64,000 nucleotides of DNA from Rhyacophila brunnea (taxonomy: Eukaryota > Arthropoda > Insecta > Trichoptera > Rhyacophilidae): contig JAGYXB010000020.1 of the NCBI GenBank assembly GCA_022495005.1, forward strand, positions 1,612,001 through 1,676,000, in the 5' to 3' direction. Shown piece by piece: positions 53,401 through 60,350 of this stretch (the stretch's first letter is position 1; the number at the start of each line of letters is the position of its first letter). The notes beneath the pieces are model-generated. The model had not been told where the DNA came from. It saw nothing but the letters and a program-made list of their open reading frames with translations, and ran no database searches. A program made the position numbers and the translations under genes.

Positions 53401-56183
53401 GACCCGAAAAAAAGTTTCGGGAATTTATAGTAATATCATCTTTATTGTAATGGCGTTAGAACAGATTGTGCCATTCGGCAGACCCGACAAATAAAGTGAG
53501 TGTCATTTTTTTTTCCAGATGCTTCGTCCATATTAATGTCATTGATTCAGGCATACATTATTCATCCATCCTATGCATAATAATATAATATAGAATGAAC
53601 GAGTCATACCAGACAATAGATGGGCATTTGGGCATTTGAGAAGTCTGAAGGCAAAACAGAGATCGGCTTAACCACTCATTAAGAATAAAATAATGAAAAA
53701 TATTTTTAGTACTTAGCACATCGACTATGATGTCAGGTGAATAATGAATTCCGTTTGCATTTATAATTTTGCAGTTATAAGTTCCACTGTCAAATTTGTA
53801 GACATTCCAAACGATCAAAGAGTGGTTTCCAGTGTTGCGGACCATATATTTATGAGTGTTTTTTTCTGTTTCTATATCATCGCCATTTAGTACCCTGCAA
53901 TATAAAAGAAATATTACAATTTATTAAATTCATATCAACTATTTGATTATAATATAATATTATGTATCTGTTATTCATCTAAGTACAATGATTTGAGTAA
54001 TCCCACCTCCACCCGTCATAATATGCAGCCGCGATTTGTACACGGCCGCCTTACATGACGCTATAAACGTGTCAAAATGAAAAGAATTTAGAGTTACATT
54101 TCCTTGTAACTCTAAAATCTTCCTGAAACGAAGCTGCACGGGACTGATGTAGAAACCATGCAAACAGCAAAATAAAAAAGAATCTTGACTTGCTCTGCCA
54201 TCATTTATCTTCAGTAACATGAAGTGTCCTCTGTACCCGTGTACTGAAATTCTGCAGGAGCATAGCAGTCAGGAGTAAAAAGTGATGAATCTAAGGAGGG
54301 ATCGAAATTATTCCATCCTTCATTTATGACGCAGCAAAGTTTTCAAATGCCTCAAAGTTGGCCTTGGTTGATATCAAGTCGGTGTGGCCAATTGTGTGTG
54401 GACGGACCCTGGTAAACAGTTCCACTCGGTTGGATCCCGTCAGCGGGCAGTCCCAGAGGACTCTTGATGGTTGTGCCCGCATGTGCATTCCGGCCAATGT
54501 TCTATTAAATGAAACCCATGTAGCTTAGCTGTAAAGTCACCCTGGCCAGTCAGGAACTGGCTGACCCAGTGTTTTGGGCTTAATTGTCTCATCTGAATCT
54601 GTGTCTAAGGAAACACACGAGGGTTTGCGATGTAATAGAGTTCACTAAAAACCTTAAATGGAAATGGGCTGGATACATAGCTTGAAGAAGGGAAAATCGT
54701 TGGACAAATCTAGTCATCTAGTGGTACCCAAGAGGTACAAAACATTCGCAAGGTAGACCTCGAAGGCCGCTGGATCGATGAAATGATTAAGTTCTGCGGA
54801 AGTACGTGGCAACACAACGCATATGACCAAGAGAAATGGATTCAGCTTGGAGAGGGCTTCATCCAGCAGTGGATAGATTCAGGCTGATGATGATGATGAC
54901 GATGATTATGTTCCTACTTCAGAATATGCTACCCGATTGTGGTTTCTCTATATATTGATTCTGTAGCATGACAGGGTGACGTAAGAAGAATGTTTAAATT
55001 TCCTTACCATATTACTTTTTCGAATTCATTTATTGAATCGCCATCCAAACATGTCACAAATAGGGTGTGATCTTTTTTAATAGTAATACTCGTTGGGTAT
55101 ACGGATATTCTTGGTGAATCTGAAAGCAACGGAAGATTGAATTCACCTGCATGTCTTTGTTATAATATATTGTACCTATTGGTTGTCTCTACCCTGGATG
55201 GAAAGTTAGATTAAAACTATTATCAAGATTTATTCCTCAGTTCGGTTGTAATCAATGATTGCTTAACTCGGTTCAGGAGAAAAATATACATAATAAATTA
55301 TTATTGATGAAGAAAGCCTAGCAGATACCACTGACTTCCGCATTTACCCCACCTACTACTTATAGGTTCTCGTTGCTTCAACGGCGGACCCACATACATT
55401 CCGCATATCCAGACACTCCTGACCTACAGTTATAACTATGTTCACATATGAATTATTGCGACCTGTCGCATTCACTAGTGGTTATCAAGTGCACTATAAT
55501 TTAGAATCATTAGTGTCATTAACGCATTCACTACTGACCAGATAATTATTAATTAATCACCACATTTAAATATTATGTTAAATATATTGAATGGCCAACT
55601 AATGCAAACGCTCCAGTCGCGGTGTCAGCACTAAATGAGTTATCGTCCTTGTTGTCTTGTGTTTTAGACATGCCTCGTTAAAATAAAATTAAAGCAAATA
55701 TTGGATGCCTCAGACGGTTGGATCAATTCATGAATGCTGTGGATCTTTCTCTGACACAGGCTTTGCATATTGTAGAATGCCGTGAAGAGTGGGGCCAACC
55801 CATGGAGAAAGGCTCAACCAAATCGCTTGAGACACGATCCTCAGTGATGAAGCAATATTTCATCCATCTAATTAATTTCTACTTTTTTCATTCTGGTGTC
55901 TGAACCCGAACCCCTCCCCCCTGTAGGAGTCTACTACTACCACTACTGTAGGTACTGTATTCAGATATCGCTACATCGCCTCGCGTGTGCGATGTGTGAA
56001 TTTGCTTTTTGTTTTTTGTGTCTCGATGTGTTCCAAGGAATCTGTATAATATGCTTAGTATATTATTACATTATTTTATGATGCTATTCTTTACTTACAT
56101 TTTGAAGAACCATGTCCATCCTTTATAAAGAACATGACATATAAGAATATAAAGATGAGATGGATTAAACTCATTGACTTCAT
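24905..56183 (-). CDS. Gene C: secreted protein with ten Ig domains in two five-domain blocks
   Basis: Twenty-three coding exons on the minus strand join, with matching phases at every junction and no stop, into 3300 nt (1099 residues plus TGA). Order: signal exon, domains 1-5 (residues about 29-547, types A-B-C-D-E), a 26-residue linker exon, domains 6-10 (about 574-1084, types A'-E'), tail. All domains but the fourth keep B-strand Cys, core Trp and F-strand Cys. There is no membrane segment or GPI-like tail, so the protein should be secreted. Exon coordinates are given under the separate domain entries. Introns are long and full of transposons. I cannot match it to a named family. Extracellular recognition or adhesion is inferred only from architecture. 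An alternative is two adjacent genes, but no second leader exon was found between 41679 and 40429. Confidence 0.8.
25048..25658. repeat. Dispersed repeat R1, copy interrupted by a Tigger-type short element
   Basis: The left part (GATTTAATGCTGACAGTACG) and right part (CAGTAAATCCGTGCATG) are R1 ends. Shared inner words include GCATGCATGGATC and TTCTGAATTTTCA. It is split by the element at 25401-25594. Confidence 0.55.
25401..25594. mobile_element. Tigger-type short element (194 bp) with TA target
   Basis: The ends CAGTAGGTTCTCTCTCAGTA and ATTACTGAGAGTGTACTG are inverted, with a GGCGGATTA arm. TA flanks both sides. It is nested in R1 and therefore younger than that copy. Confidence 0.75.
25690..25945 (+). 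mobile_element. RTE-type LINE 3' fragment
   Basis: The sequence parallels 54600-54895 (AATGGTACCCAAG, GGTCGACCAAGAA-like, then TTCATCCGGTAGTGGATCGA, ending with ATGATGATGA). The frames are broken. Confidence 0.5.
26001..28462 (-). CDS. Gene C Ig domain 10, type E' (exons 28462-28351 and 26155-26001)
   Basis: Residues about 996-1084. The exons are 112 and 155 nt with a phase-2 split. LSCDGS, YRWYKQ and FFSCRLVN are the core. The donor of the first half is the weaker GTTTGT and that of the second is GTCAGT. The next exon is the tail. Confidence 0.8.
26698..26770 (+). repeat. tRNA-like sequence, probably a tRNA pseudogene or SINE head
   Basis: It has a stem GTTCGG/CCGAAC around loop CTGATAA (a GAT anticodon position), an A-box-like GTGGCGTAAAGG and a B-box-like GGCTCGAATCC. 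The T arm and acceptor stem do not pair well, so I do not call a functional tRNA. Confidence 0.4.
27370..28320. repeat. Composite of G-run hAT-like repeat pieces
   Basis: 27370-27610 and 28150-28320 match parts of 4095-4500 in reverse (GGGCCCCCCAACCTATCGCT, TTTATTTCACTTATCTC). The GC-richer middle holds no convincing frame or exon. It lies inside the intron of Ig domain 10. Confidence 0.4.
28612..29726 (-). CDS. Gene C Ig domain 9, type D' (exons 29726-29496 and 28752-28612)
   Basis: Residues about 872-995. The first exon (231 nt) opens GPDFYMSLEPQG, parallel to KPDFYLHIEPEG of domain 4, and carries FRCLSH, PTWDCD and KGCKHL. The second (141 nt) carries QYCVDQ and NFTCSLF. Five Cys make extra disulfides likely. 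A (TGA)n tract starts about 17 bases after the donor GTATAA. Confidence 0.8.
28900..29345. repeat. Dispersed repeat R1, reverse copy
   Basis: It begins AATAGCGCCTGTGCATAG and shares with the 49-kb copy, in reverse, the words CATTCTTCAAGGGTAA-like and GAAAATTCAGAAGCTTC. A stray R1 left end also lies at about 29375-29425. Confidence 0.55.
29431..29478. repeat. Microsatellite (TCA)16
   Basis: Sixteen uninterrupted TCA units lie 17 bases from the exon 29496-29726. On the gene strand this is a TGA/ATG-type run just inside the intron. Confidence 0.95.
30600..31200 (-). repeat. LINE-derived dispersed repeat R3, copy 1
   Basis: It agrees with 51110-51560 in the same orientation and 55340-55860 in reverse. 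The minus-strand frame contains LHVVEYRKKSGEPFES, which lines up with LHIVECREEWGQPMEK of the 55.7-kb copy. Such strings occur near the C-terminus of LINE polyproteins. It looked like an Ig-gene exon at first but is a repeat. Confidence 0.5.
31251..33144 (-). CDS. Gene C Ig domain 8, type C' (exons 33144-33036 and 31408-31251)
   Basis: Residues about 783-871. The exons are 109 and 158 nt with a phase-2 split. VIHCNLR, FRWYKNGE and DYSCEAVN form the core. A decayed hAT element lies in its internal intron. Confidence 0.82.
31600..33010 (+). mobile_element. Decayed hAT element(s) with transposase C-terminus
   Basis: The plus-strand frame from 32644 reads TRAPLFKVCAITSVDVERSF, then SAYKQNTDRF. 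This is the dimerisation-region signature of hAT transposases. TCCCGGGATT-type words repeat at 31660, 32210 and 33010. Another hAT-like end (AGGGCCCGGATTTATG) starts near 32358. Confidence 0.55.
32252..32357. mobile_element. hAT-type foldback element, truncated right half
   Basis: It follows the right arm of 33260-33756 from the GGCAGGGTTTAATTGA region to AAATACGTATGACT, then is cut. Confidence 0.5.
33260..33756. mobile_element. Complete hAT-type foldback element (497 bp) with 8-bp target duplication
   Basis: It begins CAGTGGCGAAGGGTGGAGGT and ends with the complement. CTATCTAC is duplicated perfectly at 33252-33259 and 33757-33764. The long arms include AACTTTGTCAGTCAT. This is the best copy of a family with further copies at 1, 7207, 32252, 45233, 46190, 47963 and 63167. 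Confidence 0.88.
34285..34929. mobile_element. Inverted-repeat element (645 bp), pogo-like, TA target
   Basis: CATCCGATCCTCTTTTTGCG at the left is mirrored by GCAAAAAGAGGATCGGGTG at the right. TA flanks both ends. No transposase remains. Confidence 0.72.
35359..35962 (-). CDS. Gene C Ig domain 7, type B' (exons 35962-35774 and 35514-35359)
   Basis: Residues about 668-782. LHCKAT, VKWSVAF and DYRCKGF mark the core. The extra Cys pair is present (TIDCDD and DPTCVP). Phase-1 split. EPWMMGG parallels EPWVIGE of domain 2. Confidence 0.82.
36031..36439. mobile_element. Inverted-repeat element (409 bp)
   Basis: Perfect 19-base terminal inverted repeats: GTCGCTCTAGGATTAGTTT at the left, its complement at the right. 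The class is unclear. It lies between Ig domains 6 and 7. Confidence 0.7.
36512..40429 (-). CDS. Gene C Ig domain 6, type A' (exons 40429-40327 and 36690-36512)
   Basis: Residues about 574-667. The exons are 103 and 179 nt and the Trp codon is split, as in domain 1. Core residues are YLSCRYGD and CGTWNCK, with SPDIDVSML at the edge. The first exon is three codons shorter at its start than that of domain 1. The 3.6-kb intron holds a mariner and a Jockey-type LINE piece. Confidence 0.8.
36756..38062 (-). mobile_element. Mariner transposon (1.3 kb)
   Basis: The ends CGAGGGTGGGTCAATAA are inverted and flanked by TA. The arms match for about 30 bases with few differences. The length is normal for mariner. 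It is inserted in the internal intron of Ig domain 6. Confidence 0.92.
36823..37886 (-). pseudogene. Mariner transposase, one frameshift
   Basis: It starts MEKWKMEKIEFRAVIKHF and carries the N-terminal helix-turn-helix (AKEIKNELDLVHG, then SGRPVEV). The first catalytic Asp lies in TVDETWIHH, the second in FHQDNARVH and the third in DLAPSDFFLF, with exactly 34 residues between the last two (DD34D). The reading frame changes once near 37340-37390, after TKEQSKQW. The rest is intact to the stop, so the copy is young but probably inactive. Confidence 0.9.
38180..38930. other. Intronic non-coding stretch
   Basis: A weak tRNA-like B box (GGGTTTGATTCC on the minus strand, about 38195) is the only signal. 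Otherwise nothing recognised. Confidence 0.35.
39080..40260 (+). mobile_element. Jockey-type LINE fragment
   Basis: Broken plus-strand frames read ALRPNPSKT, then MDKTLTFKAHYEKTKMKVA, RNNIIFKKFVRSSWGARSH and VLRTSALSMCFSAGEY. After an insertion come LNDASHILVGCLKLASVGK and CECGAVETAEHVMVC. This is the order at the C-terminus of Jockey-clade reverse transcriptases. About 39410-39720 belongs to other sequence. Confidence 0.7.
40512..40813. mobile_element. piggyBac-like short element with TTAA target
   Basis: TTAA at both ends; inner ends CC..TTCTATGC are inverted (GCATAGAACCGG at the right). Length 302 bp including the TTAAs. Other copies are 4704-4996 and 49864-50173. Confidence 0.72.
41096..41283 (+). 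mobile_element. tRNA-derived SINE, diverged
   Basis: The body words ACCTAATAGGTTGAGCAAGT and CTGTTAATACAAA match 62638-62820. The tRNA head is eroded (GAATGGCTTACGCGAC, CAAGGTTCAAAGTCTGG). Confidence 0.7.
41679..41756 (-). CDS. Gene C linker exon between the two five-domain blocks
   Basis: Residues about 548-573. This 78-nt, phase 1-1 exon has no Ig motif: DSSEDTFNLPVNVTINN, then VSTNEATKT. It sits where the second block has its terminal tail exon (24905-24951). It may be a former tail exon that lost its stop. If not spliced at GTATAT, the frame stops about 20 codons later, which would give a five-domain protein. Confidence 0.65.
41985..42215. repeat. Dispersed repeat, inverted copy of 6428-6690
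   Basis: Shared words such as TTTCAGCAACACG and TTGCGGAGATAAA, in reverse relative to the 6.4-kb copy. Confidence 0.45.
42216..43030. other. Intronic non-coding stretch
   Basis: Open frames on both strands near 42585-42824 show no splice-consistent Ig motif or recognisable domain. Confidence 0.35.
43033..44224 (-). CDS. Gene C Ig domain 5, type E (exons 44224-44113 and 43190-43033)
   Basis: Residues about 458-547. The exons are 112 and 158 nt with a phase-2 split. Core residues lie in SLFCNAS, YRWYYR and LISCRAV. The opening TPGRPFITY and NRGDT match domain 10 (KPGRPTLMY, YRGDI), which pins the block correspondence. Confidence 0.82.
44298..44959. mobile_element. Foldback element family F, copy 2 (longest)
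   Basis: The left arm CAGCGCATATATTC then TGCTATCGGCAGCTATC faces GTAGCTGCCGATAGCA then GATGCGCTG at the right. The core contains a GC-richer insert absent from the other copies (about 44430-44830). No clear target duplication. Confidence 0.6.
45233..45320. mobile_element. hAT-type foldback element, left end only
   Basis: It starts CAGTGGCGAAAGG and follows the 33.3-kb copy to TCAGTCATACTTATTTG, then breaks off. Confidence 0.5.
45650..45770 (+). mobile_element. RTE-type LINE 3' fragment, strongly decayed
   Basis: A sequence around GACCAACGAACTGATCAAGT and TTTCATCCAGC resembles 54780-54880. Low certainty. Confidence 0.3.
45803..47762 (-). CDS. Gene C Ig domain 4, type D, lacking the F-strand Cys (exons 47762-47547 and 45955-45803)
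   Basis: Residues about 335-457. The first exon (216 nt) has TMRCRSH and IYWTLD, plus two more Cys in SSPCPD and SDPCDG. The second (153 nt) starts with YAICGD. Where the F-strand Cys is expected, the sequence reads EFSFKAK. Domain 9, its counterpart, has NFTCSLF there (TTC here against TGC). The domain probably lacks the standard disulfide or uses other Cys. Confidence 0.78.
46190..46718. mobile_element. hAT-type foldback element, rearranged
   Basis: Both arms are present with altered tips (GAGTTGCGAA left, TTCGTTACTG right). The middle holds an additional inner arm copy around 46395-46460. No matching target duplication. Confidence 0.6.
47045..47430. repeat. Dispersed repeat R2, copy 2
   Basis: Reverse of 7490-7920; see there. 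It shares CGGTCTCCAATTTTATTAGA-like and AACCGTGTTTTATTTAGACA. Confidence 0.55.
47963..48410. mobile_element. hAT-type foldback element carrying a tRNA-like insert
   Basis: The left end is CAGTGGTGCATGG and the right end CATCGCCACTC. Between the arms, on the minus strand, lies TAGCATAATGG (A box) and later GGCTCAATTCC (B box) at about 48125-48205, so a tRNA-derived SINE or tRNA pseudogene is nested in it. Confidence 0.55.
48700..49745 (-). CDS. Gene C Ig domain 3, type C (exons 49745-49634 and 48857-48700)
   Basis: Residues about 245-334. The exons are 112 and 158 nt with a phase-2 split. Core residues are in KLTCECN, YRWYRNGEF and LNYTCES, with the usual HNIMGTGK turn after the F strand. Splice sites TTTTAG, GTAAGT, TTACAG and GTAACA fit. 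Confidence 0.82.
49075..49475. repeat. Dispersed repeat R1, copy in intron of gene C
   Basis: It runs from GCTGACAGTACGTATTATCG to GTAAATCCATGTGCGTG, similar to 25048-25658. Confidence 0.55.
49864..50173. mobile_element. piggyBac-like short element, reverse copy
   Basis: It starts ACCGGTTCTATGC behind a mutated TTAA (ATAA) and ends CATAGAAAAGG-TTAA. It is colinear with 40512-40813 in reverse. Confidence 0.65.
50371..52078 (-). CDS. Gene C Ig domain 2, type B (exons 52078-51887 and 50532-50371)
   Basis: Residues about 127-244. TLRCKID, VRWYAD and PYSCQAL mark the core. The domain is split by a phase-1 intron (donor GTACTA). An extra Cys pair flanks the intron (SNNCTD and DSICPP), shared with domain 7 and with gene A. 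NVT, NCT and NSS sequons are present. Confidence 0.8.
50635..50852. mobile_element. Short inverted-repeat element with TTAGG-like core, copy 2
   Basis: GGTACTGTTCGGTTAAAGCG and the mirrored end enclose a TAACCTAACC core. The arms are about 75 bases. It is a sister of 8456-8649. The core resembles insect telomere units but is part of the element. Confidence 0.75.
51110..51560 (-). repeat. LINE-derived dispersed repeat R3, copy 2
   Basis: Same order and orientation as 30600-31200 (GCGGCATGTCTAAAAG, GATAACCACTCGTGGATGAG, TATACCTGCAGATCAGGTG). Frames broken. Confidence 0.5.
52241..52513. mobile_element. Foldback element family F, copy 3
   Basis: ATCTATTTTATACACAAGGC at the left mirrors GCCTTGTGTATAGAATAGAT at the right. 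The arms continue through the CTATCGAGGG and ATCATATTTATGTATCGAGG regions. Confidence 0.7.
53190..53545. repeat. Dispersed repeat R4, copy 2
   Basis: Matches 830-1190, same orientation, with the same internal duplication. Confidence 0.6.
53713..55119 (-). CDS. Gene C Ig domain 1, type A (exons 55119-55008 and 53894-53713)
   Basis: Residues about 29-126. The first exon is 112 nt and carries LFVTCLDGD. The core Trp codon is split by the phase-2 intron. The second exon (182 nt) carries DSGTYNCK and ends SPDIIVDVL. This is a standard I-set pattern. It pairs with domain 6, where SPDI and the domain edge are also kept. Donors are GTAAGG and the weaker GTACTA. Confidence 0.8.
54280..54600 (-). mobile_element. 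LINE C-terminal fragment, minus strand
   Basis: The minus-strand frames read WVSQFLTGQGDFTAKLHGF, EHWPECTCG, then in another frame VLWDCPLTGSNRVELFTRV. This is the RNase H-proximal zinc-knuckle region of Jockey/R1-type LINE proteins. Confidence 0.55.
54600..54895 (+). mobile_element. RTE-type LINE 3' end with TGA-repeat tail
   Basis: The translation near 54655-54885 carries KWKWAGYIA-like, YPRGTKHSQGRPRRPLDR-like and GEGFIQQWIDSG-like strings. It ends in (TGATGA)n, the usual tail of RTE elements. Confidence 0.6.
55340..55860 (+). repeat. LINE-derived dispersed repeat R3, reverse copy
   Basis: The plus-strand frame contains TQALHIVECREEWGQPMEK. The upstream part (CATTCACTAGTGGTTATCAA) is the inverse of the 30.8- and 51.3-kb copies. 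Confidence 0.5.
56099..56183 (-). CDS. Gene C exon 1: signal peptide
   Basis: The ATG directly follows a TTTTCTTTTCAG acceptor, implying a non-coding exon upstream. It encodes MKSMSLIHLIFIFLYVMFF and then KDGHGSSK, a clear export leader with likely cleavage after the hydrophobic core. The donor GTAAGT is strong, and the exon ends in phase 1 like the leader exon of gene A. Confidence 0.8.
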
Positions 56184-56199
56184 CTGAAAAGAAAACATC

Positions 56200-57750
56200 A
56201 AACAATATTGGATAGGTAGGTACTGTATTTTTGTACTTTTACATTTAGTATTAAGTTAGTTATTTATGCTAATATATTTCTGATTTCATATTTTCATACT
56301 ATGCATTCCTCACAACAACACAGCTGAAACACAAAACATCAATTCTCAACTGAATTATTCATACAGCACCTTTATTAAAAAAAATTAGTTTGACACATTA
56401 ATTTCAATATGTCAAATAAGTAAACAACTATTAATATACAACTTTTAGATAGTTTAAAAGTCTTCTGGGGTTATCATGTCAATATTGCCAGAAAGAAATA
56501 TTACCTACTTACAATAAAAATCTAACACAATTAGGTACCCAGCTTCGCACGAGGTCGCTTCATTGATCGATATACATTTATCTACTTAACAAAACAATAA
56601 TAATTACATTATTAATTATTAAAATATCTGTATCCAGGTTTTTTTTTCCATTTTTGGTTTGTGTTATGAATATAGGTACTTAAAGTGTGAATTGGGTCTG
56701 AGGGTTATGAATGTTATAATAATTTAGGTACAAAATCTGTTCTTAACTCATTTTCAGCAATATCGGACCTAAGATTACAAAGAAAGTACAGACATAATCA
56801 TCCATGTTTGCCAGTCAAAGGTATATCCATACTGGATGGATATTCGAAGCATTGACAGTTGGCACCCACACATAATTACATACAAATCTAATTAAAATAA
56901 TTACAAGATAAAAAGAGCTTTTTAAATATAACGTTTTTAAATTTTCTGTTGAATTATTATGCTCAAACTTGTACTTGATATGAAGTAAATAAAAAACAAA
57001 CAAACAAATACCGAATAGGTACTGAAATGTCATTTTGACATTTCATTTTTAATTTCCATAGTAACGCATGTATATATTAATAATTTAGTTGCTAGGACCA
57101 CCCCCTTAGCAACCAATAATAGTCTTTTACTTTTTACGGATTTTTTTGAAAAAACTTTCCATACAAGACAGAATTAACTGAAAATGAATTCAATTCTGCT
57201 TAAAGATGGCTAAAAGTATTAAAGGAATGCATTGGCACCGTGTTCTGATATATTCTAAAAGTTTCAAATGTCTAGCTAGTCGGGAAGTTAGTTAAAAATC
57301 GATTGCAAGATTTGTACTGGACAAACAACCACCGGACAAACAAGAATACGAGCTAATAAAAACGTTGTAAAATGGGTACTTTTTCCAGAAAACGTTATAG
57401 GCATCAGCTAACCAACATCTGTAAAAATATCTCTTATTTCAATGTAGTAAGAGTCCAGCTTTGAGTAGGTTTACATTATCATATAATATTATATATTTAT
57501 AAGATGAACGTCTGTACAATAAGGTATATAATTTAATTCAGTTTGGGTATTCACCATTATTACAATGCAGGTAGAGTTAATTTTTCTGTCAAATCCATCT
57601 GTATTTATTTTTTTTATTATGAAAGAATAATATTTGTATGAGATTCTGGCAGACTAAAGTGTACGCGGCTTGGTTAGTTTGGTGTCGTTTTATTTTTCAT
57701 ATGCTTCGTCCATACGATACATCAATATTTGAAAGAGAGTGTCATAAAAC
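56200..57750. other. Region upstream of gene C, no gene recognised
   Basis: The ATG exon of gene C begins at a splice acceptor, so a non-coding first exon and the promoter should lie to the right of 56190. I cannot place them. The rest is AT-rich, with no supported frame. Confidence 0.4.
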
Positions 57751-57758
57751 CCATACAC

Positions 57759-58201
57759 CAGTATTGCCAACTGTATTATAATAATTATAGTATTTATTTG
57801 TACTATAATTTTGGTCCGTATAACATGTACGATATTAAAAGGTATAGTATGCCCAAAATACAATAATTTTAAATATCAGAAAAAATAAGCCAAAAGTACA
57901 AAAATGTCGATATTTCCGTTCTATAAATTGGTACGAAGTACTATAATTTCATAATAGAAGAAAATTTGGCTAGCCGAGAAAAAAAGTTGGTCGATAGATT
58001 TAAAAAAGCCTATGACTTTAATATGGAATTTCTTAAATTCGTCGGTAAACATTTTTGGTTAAATTCTCCATTTTTTTGTGAGTAACAAAAAACATACATT
58101 TTCAACAAATGACAAAGCGTATTTATATAATATAATTTTTGCTGAAATACTATAATTCCTTGGACCGTGTACTATTCGATGACAAAAAGATGGCAACACT
58201 G
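57759..58201. mobile_element. hAT-type short element related to 11045-11419
   Basis: The ends CAGTATTGCCA and TGGCAACACTG match those of the 11-kb element, as do inner ACTATAATT words. The flanks CCATACAC and ACGCACAC agree in five of eight positions, so the target duplication is decayed. Confidence 0.65.
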
Positions 58202-58407
58202 ACGCACACTTAAAAAGTTGAAGATAAACAACAATAAGAAACTATCATTATGAGGTAGGGAGTTTTCTTTATAACAAACTTATACTGAATACTTTTCAAT
58301 GTATGTGGAATGTCATACAGAGTTGTTGTCAAAAATATTTTATTGATAAGAATATAAATCTTGACCTTTTGAATATTAGTACAAAAAGATAAATTCTGTA
58401 CGTAAAC

Positions 58408-59178
58408 CAGTGCTCCGCAACCTTTTCCCACCCACGGCACACCAAAGGTCTTCCCAGAATTCTGCGGCACATCGCACGTAAAACAATTTATACACCAAAA
58501 CATGAACCCCAGATCCTGAAGGGGGACCCCAGGTTAGGAATAATTATTTGTTGAGTATTTACACATTAATAATAAATTGTATCCCACAATAAGATGTCTT
58601 AAAATATTAATACTAGCGTAGTAAAATAGCGCCTTTTTTTACTCGAAAATGGGAGCTGAACTGCGATAGTTTTGTCGGAAATCCGAGGATATTTTTTATT
58701 AACCAAAATTCAGAAAATAACCAATGGAATATCGGCGAAGTTCAGTTTTAACATCCCGTCATTTATCAATTCAACAAATTCCTCTTGAATTTATAGGAAA
58801 AGCGCTTCTATAGAATTTTCGGCATTGGTTGCAAAAGGGTTTCGTATCCAGTCGCATTGATTCTATGAAAGTACTGATGAAATTTCTTTTGCTGCAAAGT
58901 TAAATGTTTTTGAGACGGATCCAAAATTGATTGCTTGTTTTCAATGGTGGTCTAGTAGTTCCTTTGGAACATTTGTAGAGATCCTTCTGCCAAAGTTGGA
59001 ATTTATTTTTGAATTCTGCTAATTTATCAGAGCACATCAATATATTTTCATTCTGACCTTGCATTGTTTTTAAGTTCATGCAGGTGCTCAAATATATTAT
59101 CATCCATCTGCGCAAATTTGGCTTTTGCACCGCGGCACACCTAGCATTGTCTCACGGCACACCGGTTGCGAAGCACTG
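58408..59178 (-). mobile_element. hAT element (deleted) with transposase remnant
   Basis: CAGTGCTCCGCAACC at the left faces GGTTGCGAAGCACTG at the right. The flanking octamers ACGTAAAC and CTGTAAAC agree in six positions. The minus-strand frame at 58900-59130 reads LKTMQGQNENILMCSDKLAE, then FKNKFQLWQKDL, a hAT/Buster-type transposase piece. Confidence 0.75.
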
Positions 59179-59553
59179 CTGTAAACTGTAAAAATATGAT
59201 AAAACAATTAATTAGATAGATAGACTACGGCTGTAATTAAATAATAATTAATGGCTTGTTGAGTCAATAGCTCAAATCTAGGAGTAGGTATTGCCATGGT
59301 CTTGTATGCTTGCTTAGTTATAAATTTTATTCTGCTCTCATCTTTGGACGCAGGTTTTTCATCCAGGCACGGACATAGGTTCATTGGTTTTCATTAACTT
59401 CAAGTACAATATGGAATTATATATCGAGGGGTTGTTGCTAAAAGTTGGTTAGTCGATAATTTAGGTATTTAGCCTTGCTGCGGAAGCCTGGCTGCAGCAG
59501 CCACAATTAGCCAACGCTAATTGGCTGCCTAGTGCATTTTAATACGAATACGT

Positions 59554-60350
59554 TGTCACCTCCGAAAGGGGTAGGTAGGAGTGCTCTGGACCCCCCTGAT
59601 GATGATGTAATGTCAGTCACGGTGGTATCGTCTGCTTCTTCTTTCGGGGACATGTTTATGTTGATTGACAACGCGGAAGTACAGGTGAAAACAGGGCGTT
59701 TATTGTTCGGAATATAAATACAGTAAAGTTAACAAAAATATTTTAAAAAAAATAAATAAATTTAAAATGGCGGCAGACGCCGGCGAGCGCGGCCGGCGTC
59801 TTGAGAGACCAAAAACCGAATGACCCTAATAGGGGCTGGTAGGACAGAGTAGGTAGTAATAATACCCAACAAACAATTCACAATTATTCTATCTCTGAAA
59901 AATGACAAAAACAGCCTCTGGCATATGTACCTGGCTTGTAAGTAGGTACCTCAGGTCTCATATTTCAGACCTTTTCTAGGTACATGCTTTGGAAAGGGGC
60001 TGTGAATTTCTTGGAATTATTATTACCTTCTGCATTTCTTTGCTTGTTAGCTACATATTTTGAAATATTTGAACTAAGTACAAATACATATTTTTTCAAA
60101 GTAATCTCAAATCAGATATTCTAGGTGCTAGGTACATTGTATGGCTGGGAACTTTGCTTCCAATATTGGTCAAAATTGGATGAAATGTAGGTAATAATAT
60201 TAAAAAAATGATATTAATAATTACTATTTGCTTACGGGCTAGAAATTTGTCTCGCAGTCGATCTGTTCATGTTTGCATGAATCAGCCCAATGATGATTCA
60301 GGCCTCATGGCCTTGGATCCTCTGAGGATGCCATGGTTTAGGCGGTATCA
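59554..60350 (-). repeat. LTR (downstream LTR in element orientation), 797 bp
   Basis: Begins TGTCACCTCCGAAAGGGG and ends GGCGGTATCA. It is nearly identical to 61491-62311 apart from short indels (notably near 59570 and 59680), which suggests recent insertion. Confidence 0.8.
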
